A stretch of 64,000 bases of DNA from Prunus persica (lineage: Eukaryota; Streptophyta; Magnoliopsida; Rosales; Rosaceae). Below the pieces are notes generated by a model. It worked only from the letters and a program-made list of their open reading frames with translations. It searched no databases and was not told the DNA's origin. The translations under genes and the position numbers were made by a program. The stretch spans positions 10,739,898 through 10,803,897 of the forward strand of contig NC_034011.1 in NCBI RefSeq assembly GCF_000346465.2. Direction: 5' to 3'. Positions 1 through 10,255 of this stretch are shown here, in pieces; positions within the stretch are counted from its first letter, which is position 1; every line of letters begins with the position of its first letter.

Positions 1-960
1 GGCTGATTTATCAGAGATGTCAACATGATTGCAAGACTTTTTTTTTTCAAAACAAGAAATACAAGATTGAATTAATGGCTCCAATTGCCATTACAATCAA
101 AAGTTTATCATGCCAACGTGCACCTTCTCAACTCAATGGCTCCAATTGGCATAACAAGCCAGCCGGCTATATCCTTGTGTTGAATTTAAAATTTTGCTAT
201 CAGCATAGATAGACTTTCATTATGCTCTTCTAATTTTTTTGTTAAAGACGAATATTAACGTTTACATTTTTCGCTAAAATATTAAAGAGCCATTTTCGGT
301 GTCGAAAGTGCAACGGTGTTAAGTTTGGTCCATCAATAAAAATAAAAATAAAAACAAAAATGTTAGTTTGAGTTTTTTTTTTTTTTTTTTTTTTTGGTTT
401 CATTTATTTATTTATCTTTTATTGGAGTTGTTTATAGTTTTATCCGTCGGCATAGTATCAAAACAAAGAGAAGGCATATCCGGATGCGCCATAGAAAATG
501 CCAAGTCCGTAGAGAATTGGAACACTTTGTAACGTTTTGCTTACCAAACATAAAAGAAAGACTCTGCCAGGCCCATTTTACCAAACAAAGAAAAAAAATA
601 ATACTTTGCATCGTTTTTTCACCAAAAGAAAAAATATATATTATAAATTGTAGCACTAAAATTGATCCCAAAAAAAAATCATGTGGAAGTTCGTATTGTG
701 ATTTACGACTGAAGGACACTGTTTGCTCGAGTGCAGAAGAATTGTTCTGCTGAAAATGAAAGAAAGGAAAAACAGAGGAGAGTGAATTTGTCTTCCTTCA
801 ATTTACAATATCGCATCTCGATCACAACTTGCATTCAATTAGCAGGCACCTTTAGAACAATGCCATTCGAATGCCCATTAAGCTAGCAAAACCCACCTTC
901 TTCCTCACAACACCCAAAAAAGATATTTTGGCCTAACCACTCACAACTTGCCCTGCCCAG
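1..960. other. Intergenic/upstream region, no gene seen
   Basis: AT-rich DNA upstream of the FMN-hydrolase-like gene. It contains a long T run near 370-395. The short open frames here show no family signature. I see no RNA gene or mobile-element terminus. Confidence 0.6.
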
Positions 961-966
961 ATGGTT

Positions 967-973
967 TATATAA
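967..973 (+). promoter_or_regulatory. Candidate TATA box of the FMN-hydrolase-like gene
   Basis: TATATAA lies 135 bases upstream of the chosen ATG at 1108. That leaves room for a 5' leader of roughly 100 bases. The transcription start itself cannot be seen. Confidence 0.4.
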
Positions 974-1107
974 TGACATACACAGACAGAAGAAAACCAA
1001 TTCCAATCAAATTCTTGGTTTTCAGTTTTTCGCAATCTTTGGAAAATCTCTCTTGACAATTCCTCATTTGCACACACACAAAAAAGACTGACCCTTTTGG
1101 CCCAGCC

Positions 1108-2295
1108 ATGAGCTGCTGTGACTGTGCCTCCAAACACTGCAATGCAGAGGCCCCAAAACCCAAGATCTTGGCTGTCATTTTTGATTTGGATGGGACCCTT
1201 ATAGACACAGGTCTCAAATATCTTCTCCTAATTCAAAACCCCATTTGTTTTGGCTTGCTCGGTTACTCTCTTTTTTGTTTAAGTATCAAACTCTTATGTC
1301 TTTTGTTTGTACCTGTGGTTCAGAGCGGGCTACAAAGGGGGTTTTCCAGGAATTCTTGGCTAGGTATGGGAAAGTTTTGGATAAGGAAAGGGAAGAGAAG
1401 AAGAGTTTGGGGATGACATTGAAAGACTCAGCAACTTCTGTTGTTAAGGACTATGATCTCCCATTGACCCCTGATCAGTTTATCCAAGAAATCATCCCCA
1501 TGTATCAAGAAAAGTAAGGCTCTTCTCTATGCCACAGATAACCATAATTATACATCTTTGAGCTGCTCCCAGTTTTCAAATTTATCTCATATCATTAGTG
1601 TACATGTGATGTGAGCATTCATTTAGATGTCTTAACACATTTGAAAGTTCTCTGGAAGCAAGCAAAGAGCTTTTGTGATATCAAGCCCCACATTTTAAAA
1701 TAGTAGCTATTTAGTACCGATTTCACCGAGGTGATAATTGATAAGCATTCTCATTTTATGATTTACTTGTATGTGCATGTGTTGTTGCTGGCCTTTGAAT
1801 TGTCTCCTTATGTGCTAAGTTGTTGACTCTGTACATTTAGGTGGTTGTACTCGAAAGCTCTTCCTGGTGCTAATCGCCTAATCAAACATTTCCATGACCG
1901 TGGCGTGCCTATAGCTCTTGCTTCGAACTCCTTACGAGAATACATAGATGCAAAGATCTCTCACCATCGAGGTTTGTACAATTTCCTCTTTACCTCTCCA
2001 GGTTCCTAAATACTTAGCTTTTGATTGTTGTTGTTAATAACATATATAATATCACTTTGCTGAGCCAAAATTTGACAATGAAATGAAAAGTCATTGTGTT
2101 GCTGCCTCTTGCCCTACTATTTGATTGTTACTTTTATTTTCTTAATTGTAGTCTTGAATAAAGGTAGCTGAGATTGAAGCTACTGCTGCTAAGTAATTAA
2201 AAAAAATTAATTATTGTTGATAATGGCAAATTGGCATGATTTTGTTGACTTATTTCATTACTTGAGCCAATTTGATCTTTGTAGTAATTATGGAG

Positions 2296-2337
<42 letters not shown>

Positions 2338-3175
2338 GTTAAATTGTTCTAAAATAACCTTCAAGTCTGTGTGTCATTCAAATTTCTTTAACATAATGGA
2401 TGGCCTGTGGTTTCTCTGTTTTTCTCATGTCTTATTTATTTAAACATCGATATAGGTTGGAAAGAAAGGTTTTCGGTGATTCTTGGCAGTGACCAGGTTA
2501 AAGCGGGGAAGCCCTCGCCAGATTTGTAAGCAGTGAATTCACAGAAAACTTAATGCTTCCTTGAACATATACAAATGGAACTTTGGAATTCTCAACCCCC
2601 TTCAACATGGAAGGCATCTAAAGGCCTGATCAGTCTCCATGAAAATAAAAAAAGAAACCGTTATGAAATGCATCTGCTGAAATGATGTCAGCAAAAACTT
2701 GTGGCAGAAAAAATTTCATTACTGTACTTCCTTTTTTCTAGTGTTCACTAGTATCAGAATGATCACTAGTATCAGAATGATAACATTTCCACTAGTGTTC
2801 GCTTCAATTTTCTGTTAAGAAGAAAATATCATCTCATATACATTTTATTTTCCTTTTAGCTGATATTAATGTACTTCCCAAACTTTTACAGATTTGAAGA
2901 GGCAGCAAAGCAAATGGGCGTGGATGCAGTTCACTGCCTTGTGATTGAAGACTCAGTGTAAGATTAGTCACAAACATATACATCTGATATGAAATTTGTT
3001 TCAGTCTTATCAATAGTCCATCAGATTCCACGGTATGCTAAGTAGAGTTGATATTTACAGATATACATTGCTGATTAATTTAAGCTGTCTTTCGTTAAAC
3101 GTTTCATTCAAGTGGTGGTTACTGATGCAGCATGTGCTGCCAGGTCATTCATGTTCCTTATGCAGCCAAGAGAGA

Positions 3176-3211
<36 letters not shown>

Positions 3212-4679
3212 TGCTGACTGTAGTCTATATTAGTCACAAACATTTGTAATTAATCAAATATATTTCAACAGGGTTGGTGTTAAAGCTGCCAATGCTGCCC
3301 GAATGGAGGTAGTCGCTGTTCCACCTCGCGGTGAAGCTACTTGTTCTTCTCTTGCAAATACTGTGCTTCATTCACTTTTGGAGTTTCAGCCTGCGCATTG
3401 GGGTCTTCCTCCATTTGAAGACTGTATATCTCTCTTCAAATATTTGCATGTAATTTATAATAGGGCTTTCCTTCCCTGCTCAATAATTGGTCGGTTAATG
3501 GTTGCAGGGGTAGATAATGCACTGCCAATTGAACCAATTTATTTCAGTGGTCTCAATGTCAATGGGTTTGTCAGTGAAATCACAGGTTGGTGAATCTTTT
3601 TATCACATAACTTAGCATGATGTAATATATCTGTTCATCAAATTGTTTGACTGAGCAGGAGTTTAATACATTCTAAGTTTATGGTTAAGATTTGTGGAAA
3701 TTTCGATTGAACTGAATCAAAACTCTAAAAATAACCAGAGGATGGAAGATCAACTCTCCCTGACCAAGTTTGGGGAGTTTTCTTTGGTTGGGGTGTAGCT
3801 GATATGGAGAAGACCTACAGAGTAGTGGTTGGAATTGGATTAGATTACAGTTCCTGTTCTCCTAATAAAAACATTGTGAGTATTCTACCCTAACTAGTTA
3901 ATTTAATTCAATCTGTTTATTAATTCTGTAATTGGAATCTGTTGAAAAGAATTAGCTTACCAACTGGCCACTTTATAAAGTGATTCTGTTTTGCCTTCTT
4001 CAAACTTTATCTAAAACAAGTTATTTCTATGTTGATTCCTAAGTTTGCATGGTTGCGGTTAGTTCCATTTTGATACGCACTATGTTTTTATCAATTCAAA
4101 AAGTTATATTGATGAAGATGTTTTTGCCCTTTGATGTAGCAAATGTATGCAGTTGATGGAAACAATTGCTGTATATCCAATCAGCAAATGAAACTGCTGC
4201 TTGTCGGCTACATCCGGGGATTGAATACCAAGGTAACAGCATGTTTGTAAACTGATACAGTTTAAAGATATGGAGGACATCATATAGTTTATGTACTGCT
4301 CTGTTCTTTTTGTTGAGTAGTGCCTCTAATTTGAATCGATGAAACCACTTTCACAATGTTCAATTCCAAACTCTCTGGCTGTGAATTGGCCTGGGGTTTC
4401 GGCTCATGAAGTATAACAAACATTAAATTCTTATTGATATTTTGTTATTTTAATGCAATGAATGTATCATTAGTCAAATTAGTATATGTTCTAAGCAAAA
4501 CTATGCATGTATTGCAGGAAATTACATCCATGGATGCAGAAACACTCAAGGAATGTAAGTCTATTGCGAGTGCTTCATTGGATCTGCCAATATTTAGTCA
4601 CCATGGTTGTGTGCCTCTGTATCCAGAACCTTTTTCTGTGGAGGACGTGATTGGCTGTGATGAGATACAACAATACTGA
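1108..4679 (+). CDS. FMN hydrolase / riboflavin-kinase-like bifunctional protein with degenerate kinase domain
   Basis: Ten exons can be joined in one frame: 1108-1210, 1324-1513, 1841-1971, 2456-2525, 2892-2957, 3272-3423, 3508-3585, 3739-3875, 4140-4232, 4518-4679. All introns are GT-AG and the product is 393 aa, close to the plant bifunctional FHY/FMN family (about 380 aa). Residues 1 to about 230 are a HAD phosphatase with motif I FDLDGT (D26, D28), motif II ASNS, motif III lysine in KAGKPSPD and motif IV IEDS. In the family this half hydrolyses FMN to riboflavin. The C-terminal half keeps riboflavin-kinase framework pieces (GVFFGW, LLLVGYIRG). It lacks the glycine-rich GIPTAN signature, which is replaced by a stretch beginning SEITEDGR, and the expected catalytic Glu is Gln in KNIQMY. 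I infer an active phosphatase and a dead kinase half. The ATG opens the HAD domain directly, with no obvious transit peptide. Confidence 0.9.
2298..2335. repeat. (TC)n microsatellite in intron 3 of the FMN-hydrolase-like gene
   Basis: About 38 bases of uninterrupted TC dinucleotide inside the intron between exons 3 and 4. Such tracts are usually length-polymorphic. Confidence 0.95.
3169..3208. repeat. (GA)n microsatellite in intron 5
   Basis: About 40 bases of nearly pure GA dinucleotide, 64 bases before the 3' splice site of exon 6 (3272). Confidence 0.95.
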
Positions 4680-5070
4680 TTTGTTGGGAGAAAAAGAAAA
4701 AGTGATTATGTACCCTATTACAACTTTGATGATAAATTTACACTGATTTAATGGTGGAAGTAAAATGTTCTTAGCTTCATTTTGTTTCCATGATTGTTAT
4801 TGCCCACTTCTATCACCATGTGATCTTGTGCACAAAATGGCCACATTTGTTGGTGGTGCTCAAAATGCTATAGATTCCAAGATAAAGCTACCTGGAAATA
4901 TTCTAAGAAAAATTAGGTATTAAACATAAGTAACTTTACTAATTAGTATTTGAGATATTATGTATTTTTGTTTGGGTTTTAATACTTAGAAAAAAATTGT
5001 TATTTTGGATTAGACCAAAGAGGAAGCCCAAATTCATTGGGCCAGCTTAAAACTAAAAGCTTAAAAGACA
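4680..5070. other. 3' UTR and spacer
   Basis: AT-rich sequence after the stop codon at 4677-4679. It presumably includes the 3' UTR of the FMN-hydrolase-like gene. No other feature is seen. Confidence 0.5.
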
Positions 5071-5297
5071 ATGCTACCTTTTTCCTTAAAAAAACCTGGC
5101 CCTGTCTTTAAAACCTATAAAATAAATGACTCTTTAAACTACGACGAACCTTTCGCTGCAAAGCACAAAACTCTTCTTCTTCTTTCGCTGAAAAATCAAT
5201 CATCAATCATAGTACCCTTCTTCTTCTTTCCCAAAACCCTAACCACAAAACTCTCCTGCAAAGCCGAACCTTTCACTTCCTCTCTTCACTTTGCCCA

Positions 5298-6155
5298 ATG
5301 CCTTCCATCACCATTACAACCAGATGTAGCCCCAGACAGCAGTTCCACAAAGCACACCACCCTCCTTGTTGAGACCTTCCATGAGCACCAGAGGCTCAAA
5401 GCCTTACTTCAGAAGCTCATCAATGGCTTTTGCCCTCTACAATTGCTTGGAGAAGACGGTGATTGGACCAAAGACCAACTTTGGGCTGCCATCAGATTCC
5501 TTAAACATACTTTCAGGTTCAATGAAATTCTTCAAGTGCTTTTCTGTTTTTTTCCCTCTCTCGTTATTTCTTGCTTTATTAATTCCAATAAGTCTAGGAT
5601 TTGCAATTTGGATATTGGGTTCTGGGTTTTGAATTTTGAGGGCTTACCAATGGAATTTTTTAATTTTATTTTATTTTTTATCATATTTTTTTTATAGAGA
5701 ATTTATTTTTGGTCATATGGTGTGAATTTCTTTAATAAGCTGGGAACTTGTGGTATATTTGGTTGCCAAGAAAGCCAGAAAAGTAATGCAAGAAAAAAAA
5801 TGGTTGCTATGATTTCTGTTCTGTAGTGTTCTAGAAATGGTGAAAATGTTTGCCTAGTTAAGCTCAACTAAATTGATTTTTTTTCATAGAACTGAGGATT
5901 TAGGAAAAAGTTCACTGTGTATTCATATGTTTTATCTTTTTATTTTTTTTATTGTTCTTTTCTTTCGTTGTTTCTTTTTTATTTTCCTAAGCATCTAAAA
6001 TGAGCATCATGAGAAGTAGTTGTCTATGTTTCTTATTGAAATTGTTACTCTGGGAACTCTAAACAGTTGTTCGATATGTGGAAGAACATCGAGAAATCAC
6101 GGATTAATGAGTTCAACTACAGCAAGATAATAGGTCTGATGGTATTGCAAGATAA
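5298..6155 (+). pseudogene. Truncated pentatricopeptide-repeat (PPR) gene fragment
   Basis: Two exon-like blocks read as the N-terminus of a plant organellar PPR protein. Block 1 runs to about 5538 (residues such as STKHTTLLVETFHEHQRLK and EDGDWTKDQLWAAIRFLKH). Block 2 starts at 6067 after an AG acceptor (LFDMWKNIEKSRINEFNYSK). A GTGCTT donor and ACAG acceptor join them in frame (ILQ/LFDMW). The natural-looking ATG at 5298 is in another frame from the conserved part, so a small indel is likely. The coding sequence dies shortly after block 2 beside a local repeat of CAAGATAATAGGT, and no PPR repeats follow. From memory it resembles the At4g14190-type chloroplast PPR family. That assignment is tentative, but truncation is clear. 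Confidence 0.65.
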
Positions 6156-6439
6156 TAGGTAATATTGAAATGAAGCTGTTTGTAGGGAGTCGATTTTCCA
6201 GTTTTCGTGTAATGTTTTTTTTGTTAGTTGCTCAGTTCTTGTGATATTAATTTCATATCAGACTTCACATCAATATTTTGATCTATTGTTTAAATCTCGA
6301 CCTTGCATCCTTATTATTTTAGTCGTTGATATCTATTGTCAATGGTATTGCAAAACTTTTTGGTGCATGGGTTTGAACTTTTTGATTTGGAAATGGTATT
6401 GCAAAACTACATTGTACAGGTTTGCATTGTAGTTTTGCA

Positions 6440-7012
6440 CAAACTGCATTGCAGTTTTCATTTAATTACAATTTGATTTTTGTTCTTTCCTTGGCCTTCA
6501 ACCTCACCAATTTTAAGAGTAGAGGCTACACATATGAGGAATTGGGTGGGCAAGAGAAGAGTAGAACTACCCAAGAGCATGGGAACTCAAAATTAGACTT
6601 TTGGAACCTAGAAACTGCATTGCAGTTTTGGAAAATGCATTGCAGTTTTCATTTAATTACAATTGGATTTTTGCTCTTTCTTTGGCCTTCAACCTCACCA
6701 ATTTGAAGAGTAGAGGCTACCCAGATGAGGAATGGGATGGGCAAGAAAAGAGTAGAACTACCCAAGAGCAAGGGAACTCAAAATTGGACTTTTGGGAACT
6801 GGAAACTGCATTGCAGTTTTCATTTAATTACAATTTGATTTTTGTTCTTTCCTCGGCCTTCAACCTCACCAATTTGAAGAGTAGAGGCTAGCCAGATGAG
6901 GAATTGGGTGGGCAAGAGAAGAGTAGAACTATCCAATAGCAAGGGAACTCAAAATTGGTCTTTTGGAAACTGGAAACTGCATTGCAGTTTCCATTTAATT
7001 ACAATTGTTTTT
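6440..7012. repeat. 171-bp tandem repeat, about 3.3 copies
   Basis: The phrase CATTGCAGTTTTCATTTAAT recurs at 6447, 6618/6638, 6809 and 6980, giving a 171-bp period. A local 20-bp duplication lies in the second copy. Each unit also carries a block reading like 'ctcaccaatttgaagagtagaggcta'-type sequence in diverged form. As 171 is a multiple of three, open frames run across copies, but they look like repeat artefacts. Confidence 0.9.
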
Positions 7013-7079
7013 GTTGCTGTTTTTGTTTTTGTTTTTGTTTTAAGTTTTTTTTTTTATAAACATAATTGATATCTACATT

Positions 7080-7740
7080 GTATTTTTGTTGCAGTTTCTG
7101 TTTTTATTTGCAGTTTTTGTGTGAATAAGTGTTGCAGTTTCTATTCCATATTTCTATTTTAGAATAATTTTTGCAAGTCTATGGGAATATTACAACTGTT
7201 CATCGACTTAAATGTGCTTTGAACTTAGTTTTAGTACTTTAATCATGGCTTTGCCTCTTGGTTTCTATGCAAATATGAGCAGATGTTTTGTCATAAAATG
7301 CACTGCAATTTCCGTTTGTTGCAATTTTTGATAAGAAACTGCAGTACTATTAGGGTAAACACTTAGTTTTAGTACTTTGATCATGGCTTTGCCTTTTGGT
7401 TTCTTTTCACTTTTGGGCATATTTTTTTCATAAACTGCACTGAAGTTTCTGTTTGTTGCATTTTTTTATCAGAAACTGCAATGCAGTTTCCTGTTCCATA
7501 TTTCAATTTTAGAATAATTTTTCCAAGTCTATGGGAATGCTAGAACTACTCATTGACTTAAATGTGTTTTGAACTTAGTTTTAGTACTTTGATCATGGAT
7601 TTGCTTTTTGGTTTCTTTGCAAATTTGAGCAAATGTTGCCATAAACTGCGTTGCAGTTTCCGTTTGTTGTAGTTTTTGATCAGACACTTCAATGCAATTT
7701 CCTGTTCCATTTTCGTTTGTTGCATCTTGTTATAATATTA
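7080..7740. repeat. Diverged tandem duplication of about 350 bp rich in AAACTGCA/TGCAGTTT palindromes
   Basis: TTCCATATTTC followed by AGAATAATTTTT occurs at 7144 and again at 7495, about 351 bases apart. Both are followed by the same text (CTATGGGAAT, then TTAGTTTTAGTACTTTRATC). Variants of the palindrome AAACTGCAWTGCAGTTT are scattered through both copies and continue the motif of the preceding 171-bp array. No coding signal is seen. Confidence 0.75.
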
Positions 7741-8111
7741 TATGACAGTAGAGATATATAACAAATTTTTTTCTTAGATTAGGTTGACCACATCATTGTT
7801 GTAATCAACAACCTCATCTTCCTCTTCTTCTTCTCCAACTTCTTTTTTTGCTTTCCCTTTGTTTGTTTTCTTCTTTTGTTTTGTGCTGGCCTTTTCTTTC
7901 TTTGGTTTGTTTGCCACAACAATTTTCTTGTGTAATTCTTCTTCTACGAGGCCTTTTGATGGTTTTGTTTGTGTGTTTTGTTTGTAGTTTTGGTTTTACT
8001 TTTTTTTATACAGTTTTTGCATGAATCTGTGTTGAAATAATTTAAATTTTTTTTATATTTTTTAATCGATGATTATTTATATAAATATTGTGTAATTGAA
8101 TAAATATCACA

Positions 8112-8210
8112 AAAACGAGTTTGGTGTAGTGGTTTGTGAGTGAGGCTTCCTCATTTAAGGGTCAAGGTTCGAGTCCCTGTAATGACACAAATTCTTCGAT
8201 TTTTTTAGGG
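8112..8210 (+). mobile_element. Candidate tRNA-derived SINE head with pol III A and B boxes
   Basis: TGGTGTAGTGG at 8122-8132 fits the A-box consensus. GGTTCGAGTCC at 8166-8176 is a near-perfect B box, starting 44 bases downstream. A run of seven T at 8200-8206 could end pol III transcription. The segment does not fold as an obvious functional tRNA, so a SINE head or tRNA relic is the best reading. Target duplications were not resolved. Confidence 0.5.
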
Positions 8211-8221
8211 TGAATAAAGGG

Positions 8222-8580
8222 CAATGGAGTTAGTCCCTGGTTGGTCGGAGATGGGTGGCGGTGGTTGGCCAATGATGGGCGGTGGCGGTAGGTGGCGGCG
8301 GCTCGTCGGCGGTGGTGGCAGCAGGCCGGAAGGGGGTTGACCGGCGGCGGAAGTGGTGGTTGGCCGGAAGGAGGTTGGCTGACGGCAGGTGGTGGTGGTT
8401 GACCGGCGGCGGAGGTGGTGGTTGGCTGGACAGAGGTTGGCCGGCGGCCGGTGGTGGTGGTTGACCGGCGACGGCGGCAGCTAGCCGGAAGGAGGTTGTC
8501 CGGCGGTAGGTGGTGGTGGTTGGCCGGCGACGGCGGCGGTGGTAGCTGACCGGAAGGGAGATTGCCGGAGGTGGACATGT
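8222..8580. repeat. GC-rich minisatellite-like block
   Basis: About 360 bases built from imperfect repeats of GGTGGTGGTTGGCCGGCGG-type sequence with recurring GCCGGAAGGAGGTTG. It stands in sharp compositional contrast to its AT-rich surroundings. Open frames on both strands (Pro-rich on minus, Gly/Trp-rich on plus) look like repeat artefacts. Confidence 0.75.
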
Positions 8581-8835
8581 GGCATAGTGTGCTTGCTTTT
8601 AAAGGAGTGGCATTGTGTGTAATTTTGATGTTTTTTAATTACATTATTGTAAAATTAATACTACTTTTTGATCTTTGGCCTTATGCTAATTAGGTGAAAT
8701 TGTATTCCTATCTTCCAAATTAGTAAACTATATAGTGTCTTAAAATGAAAGCTCCCGCTGTAGCCTTTATTCTACTTACCTTTTTTTTTTTTTTTCCTAA
8801 ATTAATATATTAACACATGGACTTATATATATATA

Positions 8836-8900
8836 TATATATATACAGTCCTGATCTCTTGGACCACAGGAGTCCAAGAGATCGGGACTGTATATATATA
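8836..8900. repeat. Perfect-looking 28-bp-stem hairpin
   Basis: Left arm 8836-8863 and right arm 8873-8900 are inverted repeats over 28 bases with a single T/C difference and a 9-base loop. The outer ten pairs are TA dinucleotides and the inner part is ACAGTCCYGATCTCTTGGA. It could be a small foldback element or a folded transcript. Confidence 0.9.
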
Positions 8901-9064
8901 GTACAACCCTAATTTCTACCCTTACTCCATCAATTTCAAGAATTCTCTTCATCTTTAGAGTGCAAGTAAGTCATTCTATTTTTCTCTCTAATTCTTTGCA
9001 ACTGTAATTTGAAGTTCTGTATAATTTTATTAACACGTGGACTTATTAATGATTTTGTTTTATA

Positions 9065-9160
9065 GCTATGAATCGAAAAGATTCTGCGTGGAAGTATGCA
9101 AAAGAAATAAAGGGGGGAAAAATACTTGAGATGCGCATTCAAGTATGCTTTGAATGACAA
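9065..9160 (+). pseudogene. Possible hAT-transposase BED-domain relic
   Basis: The frame starting ATGAATCGAAAAGATTC reads MNRKDSAWKYAKEIKGGK. This resembles the start of the BED zinc finger of plant hAT/DUF659-type proteins (KDPAWKY..EI..). The zinc-binding residues do not follow and a stop comes quickly. Very short, so low confidence. Confidence 0.3.
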
Positions 9161-9432
9161 TTAGTACTTATATTTGATTATATTTAAAAGATTGTTATGG
9201 TTCAATAAGAATTAGTTGTACAATTTAATTACATTGTATTATTCATAAATTTTTCTTATTAAAATAAATTAATGTTCAAAAGGCTTAGGTCTCGCCTTTC
9301 AAAACATTGCTCACACTTTCTAACAGAAACATTCTCTTTTACATGGGCAGAGAATGTATCCTAGCCTTACAAATGTGTCAGCAATATAAGCTTGACACTT
9401 GGCACAAATCTAAGACATATGAGTTTTACAAA
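9160..9432. other. Probable 3' remnant of a Copia element (minus orientation)
   Basis: Removing the element at 9438-11723 joins this stretch to the Copia pol fragment at 11758-11976. It would then be the region downstream of the pol stop. On the minus strand TGTTAGAAAGTGTGAGC near 9330 could be the start of a 3' LTR. No partner LTR is visible. Confidence 0.3.
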
Positions 9433-9437
9433 TTAGA
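9433..9437. repeat. Left target-site duplication of LTR-family copy 1 (TTAGA)
   Basis: TTAGA abuts the TG terminus of the element on the left and is repeated at 11724-11728 immediately after the CA terminus. Confidence 0.85.
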
Positions 9438-9870
9438 TGAAAGGACCCACCCCGAATTTTTCAGAACCCGAGGCGAACCCTTTGGAATTCCCGACATCCT
9501 CCCGATGCCAGGCCCAAATATTAAAAACTGAGACTTCCTGCCGAAAATTCGGCAGAGTCTCCCCTATAAGTTGGACATTTCCTAAAATTTATACCTGCAT
9601 GAAAACGCATTTAATATTCCCAACTGGCAGCATGCACAATATAATTTCATGCAACTTCACATAAATGGCCTTCGGCCTTCCAATAATTCTTAACCAACTA
9701 CCAAACCATTCAAATACAAATTATGACTAACATTTAGTCTGCGGCTGCACCCAATAACCTTAGGCTGCCTACGTACCCTCCTTGAGGGATCAAGTCACAC
9801 GTAGTTCTTCCCTAAAATCCAATTCCACACTTGGGCGATACCTTATTTCATTTCTCTGGATTTCATATAA

Positions 9871-10255
9871 TCTCCCCATACGCTGGTACAACCAACGCCA
9901 CGTATGGGCCCTGTCAACACGCCGGATAACCTACGCTACGTGCGACCATGCCATACTATCATAATATCTCCCCATACGCCGGTACAACCAACGCCACGTA
10001 TGGGGCCTGTCCCAACGCCGGATAACCTACGCCACGCGGGACCTCAATATTCATATCACAAATCTCCCCATACGCCGGTACAACCAACGCCACGTATGGG
10101 GCCTGTCTTAACGCCGAATAACCTACGCCACGTGAGACCTGAACGTAATATCACAAATCTCCCCATACGCCGGTACAACCAACGCCACGTATGGGGCCTG
10201 TCCGCACGCCGGATAACCTACGCCATGTGGGACCTCACTTTCACTTGGTGGTACT
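9871..10255. repeat. Four 96-bp tandem repeats, each with a 9-bp-stem hairpin
   Basis: Units start at 9871, 9967, 10063 and 10158. Each carries CCCCATACG and, about 17 bases on, CGTATGGGG (the first copy has TATGGGCC), forming an inverted repeat. A block ending CGGATAACCTACGCCACG then follows. The array lies within LTR-family copy 1 and is not seen in the two sister copies. Confidence 0.9.

Noticed and set aside
6422..6891. Overlapping open frames across the 171-bp repeats
   Set aside because: The repeat length is a multiple of three, so frames stay open by chance; the residues match no family.
8162..8578. Long Pro-rich open frame on the minus strand (138 codons)
   Set aside because: It lies wholly in a GC-rich tandem repeat, has an equally open frame on the other strand, and has no conserved domain.
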